Shown here: positions 1-9,008 of the stretch, piece by piece | How positions within the stretch are numbered: the first letter of the stretch is position 1 | How the letters are laid out: each line of letters starts with the position of its first letter | DNA from: Deltaproteobacteria bacterium | GTDB lineage: Bacteria; Desulfobacterota; Desulfobaccia; Desulfobaccales; 0-14-0-80-60-11 | Length of the DNA: 48,561 bases | NCBI GenBank assembly: GCA_016874975.1 | Contig: VGSQ01000010.1 | Location: forward strand, 1-48,561 | Direction: 5' to 3' | Notes under the pieces: model-generated | What the model was told of the DNA's origin: nothing | What the model saw: the letters and a program-made list of their open reading frames with translations, nothing else | Database searches by the model: none | Made by a program: the position numbers and the translations under genes

Positions 1-1
1 C

Positions 2-73
2 GGTTCGAAATTCCTCCTGAAAGACCAGGAGATTCATGTCCTCGTAAACCGGCTTGTTTAAAAGCTTTGGCAT
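2..73 (-). CDS. possible 5' end of an unidentified ORF running off the window (MPKLLNKPVYEDMNLLVFQEEFRT...)
   Basis: Open reading frame from ATG (complement 71-73) to the window edge; AT-rich context differs from the flanking genes. Confidence 0.25.
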   Translation of the reverse strand, partial: MPKLLNKPVYEDMNLLVFQEEFRT

Positions 74-87
74 TCAACATAGTTACA

Positions 88-1074
88 TTATTTGCTGAGC
101 AGAGTCAATAGGCCATTGAGAATTTTTACCGGCATACCCTTGGAGATGGGCCGGGCCACCACCCCCACGTCGGCCGCGGCCAGGTAATCCGGCAGCTCGC
201 CGAAGGGGGCCTCCGCGAAGATGACGTCTTCGATGATCCCCAGCTCCCGTGCCTGCGCCTCCAGGGAGCGGCGGTGCTCCGGCATCACCGTGCTGCCCAG
301 GAGCAGCAGGGCCGCGTCGGGGATCCGCCCCTTGACCTCCCCGAAGGCCTGGAGCAGCAATTCCAGTCCCTGGAAGAAGTCGAAGGTGCCGGTATAGATG
401 ACCACGGGACGGTCCCCCAGGTGATAGCGCCGCCGCACCCGCCCGCGGTCGCCCTGGGCGAAGAACGAGGCGTCGATGGCCGTGGGCACCGGCGTGATGC
501 GCTCCGGGGCGACCCCCTGCTTTACCAAAAAATCTTTTAATTCAAGGGTGTTGGCAATGACGTGGTCCGCCGCCCGGGGAGGGAAGCGGTCGAGCAACCG
601 GGCCAGTCCCACCGCCAGGAATTGGGGCCGGATGACCCCGTAGCTGGGCAGTTCGTCGCCCATGGTATTGATGGCGTTGTAGATGAGCGGTTTCCCGGTG
701 AACATCTTGCCCAGGATGCCCACCATCAGACCTTCGTAGTTGTGCACGTGGATGACCTGGCAACGGTAACGACGCACCACCTGGAGGAGGGTCCAGGGCA
801 GCAGCAGGTCATAGCCCACCCGCCTCAGGGAGGGCCCCACGGGAATAATGTCGCACCTGGCCGGCAGGGGGCGGTGCAGGCGCACCCGGGGATCCAGGGG
901 GATGTGGTCCTCAAAGAGGGGATAGGTGATGATGTGGATTTCGTGGCCCATCTGGACCAGGGTCTCGCAGATCTCCCGGATAGCCGCCGGCGTACCGTGG
1001 TTGGCCGGAAAAGCGCAGGCCACCACCATGGCGATGCGGAAGCGGCGTTCTTCGGGATTGGCAGTCATGAGCAC
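88..1074 (-). CDS. GT4-family glycosyltransferase, apparently C-terminally truncated
   Basis: GT4-like features (ANHGTPAAIREI, YTGTFDFFQGLELLLQAF, GMPVKILN) but the protein stops just after KILN, where GT4 enzymes normally continue. Confidence 0.8.
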   Translation of the reverse strand: MLMTANPEERRFRIAMVVACAFPANHGTPAAIREICETLVQMGHEIHIITYPLFEDHIPLDPRVRLHRPLPARCDIIPVGPSLRRVGYDLLLPWTLLQVVRRYRCQVIHVHNYEGLMVGILGKMFTGKPLIYNAINTMGDELPSYGVIRPQFLAVGLARLLDRFPPRAADHVIANTLELKDFLVKQGVAPERITPVPTAIDASFFAQGDRGRVRRRYHLGDRPVVIYTGTFDFFQGLELLLQAFGEVKGRIPDAALLLLGSTVMPEHRRSLEAQARELGIIEDVIFAEAPFGELPDYLAAADVGVVARPISKGMPVKILNGLLTLLSK

Positions 1075-1121
1075 CTCGGCGGCATGGTCCGGCGCCCCGG
1101 ACCGGGGTGGCGATACTGTGG

Positions 1122-2792
1122 TTACAGGTATCCCAAGGCCTTGAGCCTGGCCTTGACCTCCTCCTCGTCCTCGGGCGACAACTCCTCCGTGGCCTGGACC
1201 GGCGCCTCTTCCCCCCGGCGCAGGCCGCCCCCCAGTTCCGGGAAGACGTTGGCCAGCACCCGGCCGTCCATGGGTGGGGCCTCGTCGAGGGCCTGGAGCA
1301 GCAGCACCGTGGGGGCGATGTCCTCCAGGCCGGGCAGAGGCGTCAGGTGGGAGGACGGGGCCACCCCCTCCCCGGCGGCCACAAAAATGCCCAGGTCCCG
1401 GTGGCAGGCGCTGCGGTTCACCAGCCAGGTCTCGTCGGGGTCGACAATGGTCTCCAGGGCCGGTGAGCCGGAGGTGGAGCGCAGGAACTGGGGATGGCCC
1501 CCGGATTCGTCCGATTCCCAGGCCAGCAGGAGGTCCGGAGCCCGCTCCACCGCCGGCCCCTGGTACAGCTCTTCCTTCCGCCAGACCCGCCGGACCAGGG
1601 GCCGCCCCCCCGGGGTGCGCCAGGCCAGGAGCGCCTGCCGCACCTGTTCGGCCAGATTCTCATAATCTTCAGGAGGGATAATGCCCTCCGGGTCCCGTCC
1701 TTTCAGGTTCAGGTAAATGGCGGGGAATTGGGGCGGCTCCAGGGAGTAGGCCCGGGTCTGCCGCCAATCCAGGTGGCTGAAGCGGAATTTCCCCTCCAGG
1801 GCGGCCACCAGTCCGGTGTGCCGGAAGATGAGCCGCTTGAGGCGGGGCGGCAACAGGCGCACTCCCCAGTCCCGGGCCAGGGCCAGGGCCCGGTGAGTCG
1901 GACTCGGCGGCAGGAAATGCAAAAACCCGGCTTCGGCCAGGAAGGCGTTGAGGCGCACCCCCAGGTTGCCGGCCGGGCCCATGCCGTGGTCGGAAACCAG
2001 CATGAGCACTGCGTCCGCGGGCATTTCTTCCAGGAGTTTGCCCAGAAAAACGTCGGTGCGGCGGTAGACCTCCGCCACTACCTCCCCCAGATGCGCCTGG
2101 GCAGCCGGGAAAAAGGGGGAGGCGGGGTCGTAGAAACGCCAGAAATAGTGGCAGACCGCGTCCGTTTCCCCCACCACGCCCACGAAGCAGTCCCAGGGCT
2201 CCCGGCGGTAGGCCCACAGGAAGGCCTCCAGGCGGGCGTCCAGGACCTTGAGCAGGCGCTGGGTGAGCTGCTCGTAATCGACGCCCAGGCCCTGGAGGTT
2301 GGCGCCCAGCCAGTAATCCGGGGCGGCTTCCAGCAGCCGCGCCAGAAATTCGGGAGGATGGACCGAAGCCGCGTCCACCGCGCCGCCGCCCACGCCGGGG
2401 GCGTCGAAGCCGCAGACCATCACCCCGTTGACGGCCTCGGGCGGGTAGGTGACCGGGACGCCCAGGACGGCCACCCGCCGCCCGGCCTGGCTCAGCAGCC
2501 GCCAGAAGGCCGGGGCCCGCCGCCAACTGGCGTTGACGAAACGGATGGCGTAAGAGCCGACCATCTTTTCGGAAAAATCAAAGATGCCGTGGCGCCCGGG
2601 GTTGACCCCGGTGGCGAAGGTGGTCCAGGCGGGAAAGGTGAGCGGCGGCGTGGTGGTGCGCAGCGGCGCCCGGACGCCCCGCTCCAGCAGTCCCCGCAAA
2701 ACGGGGAGCCTGCCCCGGGCCATTTCCCGGTCCAGAATGGCGAAGTCGGCCCCATCCAGTCCGATGAGCACCACAGGCCGGCGCTTTTTCAT
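1122..2792 (-). CDS. alkaline phosphatase superfamily (type I phosphodiesterase/nucleotide pyrophosphatase-like) protein
   Basis: N-terminal VVLIGLDGADFAILDREM, TPPLTFPAWTTFATGVNPGRHGIFDF, VSDHGMGP; C-terminal LKALGYL. Confidence 0.85.
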   Translation of the reverse strand: MKKRRPVVLIGLDGADFAILDREMARGRLPVLRGLLERGVRAPLRTTTPPLTFPAWTTFATGVNPGRHGIFDFSEKMVGSYAIRFVNASWRRAPAFWRLLSQAGRRVAVLGVPVTYPPEAVNGVMVCGFDAPGVGGGAVDAASVHPPEFLARLLEAAPDYWLGANLQGLGVDYEQLTQRLLKVLDARLEAFLWAYRREPWDCFVGVVGETDAVCHYFWRFYDPASPFFPAAQAHLGEVVAEVYRRTDVFLGKLLEEMPADAVLMLVSDHGMGPAGNLGVRLNAFLAEAGFLHFLPPSPTHRALALARDWGVRLLPPRLKRLIFRHTGLVAALEGKFRFSHLDWRQTRAYSLEPPQFPAIYLNLKGRDPEGIIPPEDYENLAEQVRQALLAWRTPGGRPLVRRVWRKEELYQGPAVERAPDLLLAWESDESGGHPQFLRSTSGSPALETIVDPDETWLVNRSACHRDLGIFVAAGEGVAPSSHLTPLPGLEDIAPTVLLLQALDEAPPMDGRVLANVFPELGGGLRRGEEAPVQATEELSPEDEEEVKARLKALGYL

Positions 2793-4441
2793 AAGTACCC
2801 TAATGCTTTCAACTTCTTGGCGATGCTGTCCGCCTCTTCGTCGGAATAGGTCTCTTCCGGCTCGTCGGCAGGTGTGAGGACGTCGACGGGGGCGGCCTCA
2901 GCGGGGCGGATGCCCCCGCCCTCCTTCAGGGTGTCAGCAGGCGCCCGCCCCTCAAAATGCGCCGGCGCGGGCTGGCCCAGCAGGTGAAAGGCCAGGGGCG
3001 CCAGGTCGATGAGGCTCACCCGGGCCGCACTGCGGCCGGCCTGGAACGGTTCGCCCGCAAAGATAAAGACGCCGTCCATCTGGTGGGTGCCGGTCCAGGC
3101 CGCGGTCCGGTCGTCGGCGGGGGCGTCCATCAGGACGGGGGCGTCGGCCGGGGCCGGGAAGCTGCGCTGCATGACCAGGCCGTCGCTCCACCAGTCGATG
3201 AGGATGTCCGGGGCCAGGTGCACGAAAGGCCCCTGGTAGACCTCCGAGCGGTGGAGTCCCCTGAGACGCAACTGCCGCAGGGCGTCCAGGATCTGCCTTA
3301 CCACGGCCTCATATTCCAGCGGGTCGGCCACCACCCCCTGGGGGAAGCGCTCCCGGGTGTGGATCCAGTAGCCCAGGGGAATGGCCAGCAATTCCAGGCA
3401 GAAGGCCCGGGTCCGGTCCCAGCGGAAGTCGCCCAGGGAGGCGGCCTGAAACTCCCAGCGAGCCCGCAGGCCCGGGAACAGGGCGGCCAGTTTGCCCTTG
3501 AGGCGGGGGGGCAGCAGGCGCTTCATCAGTTCGTCCAGCCGCGCCAGGCAGGCGCTGCCCTCGCCGGCCAGGTCCAGGAGACCCAGACGCCGCAGCAGCC
3601 GGTTGGGGAAAAAGCGGCGGCGCGAGGTGGCCTGGTGGCCGTGGTCGCTCATCACCAGGACCGGCGTCTCCCCGGGCGCGGACAGGGCCTGGCAGATGCG
3701 CCCCACGGCCGCGTCCACGGCGCGGTAAACGTCCGTCAGGGCCTCGGCAAAGGGATGGCCCCCCGGGCCGTGCCGGTGATGCTTCGGGTCGGCGTAATGC
3801 CAGAAAAAATGCTGAGCCGTGTCCGTGGCGGTGAAGACCACCATGGCCACGTCCACCGGATGACGCTCCAGCAGATACAGAAAGATTTCCGCCCGCCGGA
3901 CTTCAATCTCCTTGATTTCCTGCAACACCCTGGCCCGCAGGGCGTCGGTGCGCATGTAGCCCAGATGGCGGGGGTCCAGGGGCACGGACCCGAAGCGCCG
4001 GAGGATTTCCTGCTTGATCGCGGGGGGATGGGCGAAGTCGCTGGTTTCGTCGGGGGTGTCCAGACCGCTCACCAGAAAGCCTTCCACCTCCTCCGGCGGA
4101 AAGCTCATGGGCAGGTTGTAGAGGCCCACCCTCAGGCCCCGGTCGTTGAGGAGGCGCCACATGGTGGCCTGCCGCCGGGAGCGGGCGTTGGTGAAGCGCA
4201 CCCGGTATTCGGACGGGACCAGCTCGATAAAGTCCATGAGGCCGTGGCTGCCCGGCCCCACGCCGGTGGCGAAGCTGGTCCAGGCCGTGGGCGTCAGGGG
4301 TGGATAGGTGGAGCGCAGCTCACCCCAGGCGCCCGCCGCGGCCAGCCGGCCCAGATGGGGGACCTTCCCCTCCTCCAGCAGGGGCCAGAGGACCTGGGGC
4401 GTGGCCCCGTCCAGACCGATGAGGAGCAGTCGGGGCTTCAT
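2789..4441 (-). CDS. alkaline phosphatase superfamily protein, tandem paralogue of the downstream gene
   Basis: LLLIGLDGATPQVLWPLL, YPPLTPTAWTSFATGVGPGSHGLMDF, VMSDHGHQ; C-terminal LKALGYL; ATGA overlap with the next gene. Confidence 0.85.
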   Translation of the reverse strand: MKPRLLLIGLDGATPQVLWPLLEEGKVPHLGRLAAAGAWGELRSTYPPLTPTAWTSFATGVGPGSHGLMDFIELVPSEYRVRFTNARSRRQATMWRLLNDRGLRVGLYNLPMSFPPEEVEGFLVSGLDTPDETSDFAHPPAIKQEILRRFGSVPLDPRHLGYMRTDALRARVLQEIKEIEVRRAEIFLYLLERHPVDVAMVVFTATDTAQHFFWHYADPKHHRHGPGGHPFAEALTDVYRAVDAAVGRICQALSAPGETPVLVMSDHGHQATSRRRFFPNRLLRRLGLLDLAGEGSACLARLDELMKRLLPPRLKGKLAALFPGLRARWEFQAASLGDFRWDRTRAFCLELLAIPLGYWIHTRERFPQGVVADPLEYEAVVRQILDALRQLRLRGLHRSEVYQGPFVHLAPDILIDWWSDGLVMQRSFPAPADAPVLMDAPADDRTAAWTGTHQMDGVFIFAGEPFQAGRSAARVSLIDLAPLAFHLLGQPAPAHFEGRAPADTLKEGGGIRPAEAAPVDVLTPADEPEETYSDEEADSIAKKLKALGYL

Positions 4442-5298
4442 GACACCTGCAGGATCTTCAGGTAGCGCCAGCGCAGCCACTGGTCGGGATGCCGGGCCAC
4501 ATACCGCTCCAGCCTCGACACCGCTTCCCGGACCAGGGCGGGGACGTAGTCGGGATCGGCAAAAGACTGTTCCGGCTCCAGGGGGGTCAGGTCGAACAGC
4601 ACGCGGCCGTCAGGAAGGCGCGGGGTAAGTCCTAAAATGCACAAGGCTTGCGCCATTTTGGCCAGCCGGGCGAAGCCGGTGGGCCACCGCAACGTTCTCC
4701 CCAAAAACTGAATATTGACGGTATGCCTCAGTAAGTCCGGGGTAAACTCGTCCGCCACCAGGGAAGCCTTGCTCCCGGCCCGCAGCTGCTGCAGCAGCAA
4801 ACGCGTGTCCCTGCCCGGGATGATGATGGGGTCGGGCTGCGCCACCGGGTTGAACCATTCGGTGCGGCTCTCGGCCCGAACGGTGTAGAGGGGGGAATTT
4901 CCCAGCAGCCGATGAACCGAGGAATACCAGCTCTGATTGCCCAGGTGGAAGCCCAGGTACAGGATGGGACCTTCAGAGAGCCTGGAAACCTCCCGAGTCA
5001 GAGGGGTTACACAGGTCATCCGTCGCACCGTATCCGGGGTGAGCGAGGGGTAGAGCCAAAAGTCCAGTTGTTTGAGGGCCCGGTGATAGAAGATGCCCTT
5101 GAGGGTGCGCTCCAGGGCGGAGCCGCTCAGGCCCAGGAATTCCTGGAGCATTTCGCCCGTTTCCCGATATTCTGACCGGTAATAGTGGACGTTGAGCAGA
5201 GACAGCGTCCGGCCCAGGAAACGGAAGGCCCGCAGGGGCAGGGGCTGCATCATCCGGGAAGCGAAACGCACCAGGGAAACATAAGAGGGCAGACTCAT
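4438..5298 (-). CDS. LpxL/HtrB-like lysophospholipid (lipid A) acyltransferase family protein
   Basis: LYLGFHLGNQSW motif, ADEFTPD and typical C-terminal HPDQWLRWRY. Confidence 0.75.
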   Translation of the reverse strand: MSLPSYVSLVRFASRMMQPLPLRAFRFLGRTLSLLNVHYYRSEYRETGEMLQEFLGLSGSALERTLKGIFYHRALKQLDFWLYPSLTPDTVRRMTCVTPLTREVSRLSEGPILYLGFHLGNQSWYSSVHRLLGNSPLYTVRAESRTEWFNPVAQPDPIIIPGRDTRLLLQQLRAGSKASLVADEFTPDLLRHTVNIQFLGRTLRWPTGFARLAKMAQALCILGLTPRLPDGRVLFDLTPLEPEQSFADPDYVPALVREAVSRLERYVARHPDQWLRWRYLKILQVS

Positions 5299-5677
5299 GA
5301 CGGAGATTCGGGCGCCGATAACCAGGCCTGGCTTTTTGGGGAGGCAGGGGGTGTGTGGTCCCACCCACCCCGTAATCATTTCCCGGCTTCAATATAGCAA
5401 ACGGCCAGCCGGCCTGCAAACGATTTGCCCGGTGCTCCGGGCGAAAACCGCTGAGGCTTCCTCCGACATCTCCGCTCCCCGGGAGCTCGACGGCGGGCCT
5501 GCACCTTCGGGGAGGCAATTCTAGGGCAACCCGATTCAGAAGCCGGGGCGGCCATGAGCTCCTGAAAACGAGGTCGAAGGAACGGGGCTGATTTGCAAGC
5601 CGCCCCCAGGCAATCATCCCGGGTTGGACGCACGATTGCTTTCTGTCCCCCGGGAAACCGGCGTGATTCGGTTCATC

Positions 5678-6442
5678 TTAACCAGCATCGGGTACGGCGC
5701 CCTCCCCCTTCCATGAAAAACCGTCCGCTTCATCCAGGAGGAAACGTACCGGGGCCAGGTCGCTGAGGAGGCCGGCCAGGCCCCCGCCGTCCCTGCGGGC
5801 CGCCAGGTGTTCCCAGCCGCCCAGATGGACCACCCGTTGATAGCGGCCGACCAGACGCCGCAAGCGCTTCGCCATGAGCTGCTCCCGGCGCCGGTCGTCC
5901 TTTCGGGGCGCCGGCAAGGCCGCCCGGGGGGGATGCTTCAGGAGGCGCCGGGCCCGGGCATATTCCCCGGCCACCCAGGCGGGGAAAGAGCCGTCAGGGG
6001 TGGTGAGCAAGGCCTCCAGGTTGGCCGGAGTGATCAGTTCCAGCGCATAGCGGGGCAGGTGGCGGCGGGCCGCGGCCGCGAGGTCCACCGGCTCCCAGGC
6101 TCGGGCCGCGTCCCGGCTGTAATCCCGGGCCGCCTCATACTCAAAGGGCAGGGCCAGTTGCGCCGCCACCCGTTGCAGGGCCAGGTGCTGCTCGGCCCCG
6201 GGCGGCAGTCGGGCCAGGGATTGTTGGAAGAGACGCCGCCACTGCGCCTGGCGCCGCTCCCGATAGCGCACCGAAAAGGCGCTGATTTCCACCGCGACGA
6301 CGTCCGGGGCCAGGGCCGTCAGCAGCTTCAGGGCCCGCCCGTATCCCCGGGGGTCGCCGTGCACCGTGCCCACCAGCGCCAGGCGGGGAAAGGGAAGACA
6401 AACCGTTTCCCGGATCCGGCTCAAAAATGCATCGTTCGGCAT
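5678..6442 (-). CDS. TraB/GumN/ChaN-like fold protein
   Basis: LALVGTVHGDPRGYGRALKLLTALAPDVVAVEIS near the N-terminus and VVHLGGWEHLA near the C-terminus. Confidence 0.5.
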   Translation of the reverse strand: MPNDAFLSRIRETVCLPFPRLALVGTVHGDPRGYGRALKLLTALAPDVVAVEISAFSVRYRERRQAQWRRLFQQSLARLPPGAEQHLALQRVAAQLALPFEYEAARDYSRDAARAWEPVDLAAAARRHLPRYALELITPANLEALLTTPDGSFPAWVAGEYARARRLLKHPPRAALPAPRKDDRRREQLMAKRLRRLVGRYQRVVHLGGWEHLAARRDGGGLAGLLSDLAPVRFLLDEADGFSWKGEGAVPDAG

Positions 6443-6492
6443 AATCAAATAACTTACTGATATTGCGAATATATAATCAACCAACTGTAGTA

Positions 6493-6513
6493 ATGGTGCG
6501 CACCGCGCACCAT
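6493..6513. repeat. perfect hairpin ATGGTGCGC-ACC-GCGCACCAT
   Basis: 9-bp inverted repeat with 3-nt loop, read directly. Confidence 0.85.
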
Positions 6514-6604
6514 CACCCACCAACAGTTCCCTCTTTATGGGGAAATCCCCACAGGTCAAGCAAGGAAATGGGCGCGAATCCAGCCGGACCTCACCCCCGT
6601 CCCT

Positions 6605-8146
6605 TCAATCCTGCACAAATTCCTTGCCTTCCTTCAGGGCCGACTCGGCCCGGGCCAGTTGCCGGCCCAGGTACATGGCGTGATTGACATCGGAGAGGGC
6701 CAGGTCCCGGGCGATCTGGTGCTGCAGGGCCACCGCGCTCCGGCCCCGGTATTCGGCCAGGGTCACATCCTCATAGCGGTGCTCCACGAAGATTTCCCCG
6801 CCGTCCAGGGAGACCCGGAAATAGCCCATGGGGTCGAGATGCATGCGCCATTTACGCTTTCCGACCACGATGAGAGCCCGGTCCAGCTCCCGGGGGTCGA
6901 TGCTGATGGAGTGGCTGATGACGGTGATGGGCCCCTGGGGAAGGTTCACCCGGTTCGACACCCATTTTTGTATGGCCATCAGTCCGTAAAAATTTCGGAG
7001 CCAGCCGTCCAGGGCGTTATGGGTGCGAAACGTGGCGGTCATGGTTAGCTTGTCTTGAAATTTCCGAAAGAATAATGAAACAAAACACGGATTGCCGGAC
7101 CTGCTTTTCAGATCCTTGCGATTATCCCATAGGGTAAAATAAGCTTTCCGATCCTCGGGATCATTTTTCAGGCGGGTCACAAAGGTTTGCAGGCTGTCAA
7201 TCTTAAAATGTTCCCTCAGACGGTCGCCATAATTATAAGCCTCATCCGGTCTTAATTCTATTTCACTCAGAATGTCAATCTGACCTTTCAGAGATGACTT
7301 TGTTGGTCGCCGTTTTAGTTCGCGGCTGATTTTCGATCTGATAATTTCCGCTTGATATTTTCTCAACCTTTCAATGTCGAACGTAAAGTCCTTCAGTTTA
7401 TTGCTCCAGTCGCCGGTAGGTTTTTCCACTACCGCCTTTACATTTTGCAATTCAATCCGCTCACCTTTCTTCAGAGTTACTCTGCGTCCGAATCTGGTCA
7501 GCAGGAAAATTATCTCCACCCACGCTTTTAACGGAGTATCCTGAATCACTTGATGGGACCGGGGATTGCTGGGAAAATACTGTAATTCCACTTCAGGAAG
7601 GGGCATTTCCAGCCGATCTGTTCCCCGAAAAGGCGCCGGCTGATAACTTGCAAAGAAGTTATGGATGCCCTTCAGAGTGTTGTCTTCTTTGGGGTCCCCC
7701 AGGGTGATCAGTCGGGGCGGCGCCTTGAAGTCCGTCGATTGAACTAGGCTGTCGATCAAGCGGCCGGTGCCCCGGATGCGACAGGTGAAGATCTCAGCAA
7801 TTCCCGAAAGGTGCCGATAACGGGTCGGCCCCGCCTCCACCCGTTCCAAGCCCTCCCCAAAGAAAGCGGACAGTTCATTGGCCGACCCGGACCGGTCGTG
7901 CCCGCAGATGAGCAGGGTGTCGAGCTGGGGATTGTAGAGGAGATTGCGCAGCAGTTCCCGCAGGCCGTTGCCGTAGAGGGTGCCGAAGACGGCAATAGGG
8001 CTGGTGGCCGGGTCCAGGTCCACACCGGCCTCCCGGAAGCGTTCGACGACGTACTCCGGCTTGGACCACAGGGTGACGACGCCCACGGTGCCCTGGGGGT
8101 TGATGATGGTCAGACGGTCGCCGAAATGCAGGGGAATGAACTCCAT
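6605..8146 (-). CDS. fusion: MtrA-like (tetrahydromethanopterin S-methyltransferase subunit A-like) N-terminal domain plus thymidylate synthase-like C-terminal domain
   Basis: N-terminal NLLYNPQLDTLLICGHDRSGSANELSAFF is MtrA-like; C-terminal NPCFVSLFFRKFQDKLTMTATFRTHNALDGWLRNFYGLMAIQKWVSNRVNLPQGPITVISHSISID resembles archaeal-type ThyA. Confidence 0.65.
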   Translation of the reverse strand: MEFIPLHFGDRLTIINPQGTVGVVTLWSKPEYVVERFREAGVDLDPATSPIAVFGTLYGNGLRELLRNLLYNPQLDTLLICGHDRSGSANELSAFFGEGLERVEAGPTRYRHLSGIAEIFTCRIRGTGRLIDSLVQSTDFKAPPRLITLGDPKEDNTLKGIHNFFASYQPAPFRGTDRLEMPLPEVELQYFPSNPRSHQVIQDTPLKAWVEIIFLLTRFGRRVTLKKGERIELQNVKAVVEKPTGDWSNKLKDFTFDIERLRKYQAEIIRSKISRELKRRPTKSSLKGQIDILSEIELRPDEAYNYGDRLREHFKIDSLQTFVTRLKNDPEDRKAYFTLWDNRKDLKSRSGNPCFVSLFFRKFQDKLTMTATFRTHNALDGWLRNFYGLMAIQKWVSNRVNLPQGPITVISHSISIDPRELDRALIVVGKRKWRMHLDPMGYFRVSLDGGEIFVEHRYEDVTLAEYRGRSAVALQHQIARDLALSDVNHAMYLGRQLARAESALKEGKEFVQD

Positions 8147-8270
8147 ACTTCGAACCCGAGAAAAAATAATGAAAATTTTACCCGTTTTCCGGTATCGTAG
8201 GGAAAGAAAAAGCGCCGGCGAGGCCAAGATTTCCGGGGTGGGGGCGCAGGGGGCGCCTCTGACCCTCCCA

Positions 8271-8358
8271 CTCGTTCCCAAGCTCCTGCTTGGGAACGCA
8301 CTTGCCCCCGAAGCTCCTGCTTCGGGGAAGGGCGGTTCGGCCGTATGGCCTCGTTTTT
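8271..8358 (+). repeat. twin-hairpin dispersed repeat, copy 1
   Basis: GTTCCCAAGC-TCCT-GCTTGGGAAC (8274-8297) then CCCCGAAGC-TCCT-GCTTCGGGG (8306-8327); homologous to 10605-10692. Confidence 0.9.
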
Positions 8359-8392
8359 ATTCAAAGAACCTTTGGGGGCCTGACAAGACCAA

Positions 8393-8420
8393 CGGCGGGA
8401 GGCGCTTCGCTTTCCCGCCC
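8393..8420. repeat. dispersed hairpin CGGCGGGAGGCGCTTCGCTTTCCCGCCC
   Basis: Near-identical copy at 41857-41884. Confidence 0.8.
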
Positions 8421-8437
8421 TGCACCTAATCCGGTGG

Positions 8438-8457
8438 GGCGGGCCTCCGCGCCCGCC
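8438..8457. repeat. hairpin GGCGGGC-CTCCGC-GCCCGCC
   Basis: 7-bp perfect inverted repeat. Confidence 0.6.
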
Positions 8458-9008
8458 GCCATGAGGCGGCTCGGGAAGGGCCGCGCGGCCGCGCCGGGGT
8501 CGGCATGAGGGTGCTCCTCCTGTATCTGGTCCACCCCTGGGACCGGCTGCCGGGCTTCTGCCTGAGGGGGCAGTGGCGTCTGCGGGGCTATGACGCGTTT
8601 GCGGAGGAATGGCGCCCGCGGCCGGGCCGATATGTGACGGCAAAGGCCGCCCGCCGGGCCGGCCTCTTGGCTTTGCGCGGGTTGGAACGGACGCAGCCTG
8701 CCGCCACCTCCGGCGGTCAAGGTCCCGACGGCATCCAGGACCGGTTTTTTGCCGGCTCCCGACGGGGCTCTACAGCGGCTGCTTCCCGCTGATTGAGGGC
8801 TGCCGGCGACAGGACAGGAAGGCCCTCTTTCCGGTTGCCAACCGCAGCCGTTTCCCGGATAATCGCGGCAGGCAGTTGCCCTTGCACCTCGAAGGCATTT
8901 AGGTAAAAATAGAAAGATGTTCATGAGGGGAGGGCCGGGTGGCCCCCGGCCCCGTCACCCGGGCCGCCGACTTTTGGAATAGCCGAGACACAGGGAGGGG
9001 TATTGACG

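Noticed and set aside
8505-8792. Small plus-strand ORF MRVLLLYLVHPWDRLPGF...
   Set aside because: No recognisable domain, repeat-rich flank, no convincing RBS; left unannotated.
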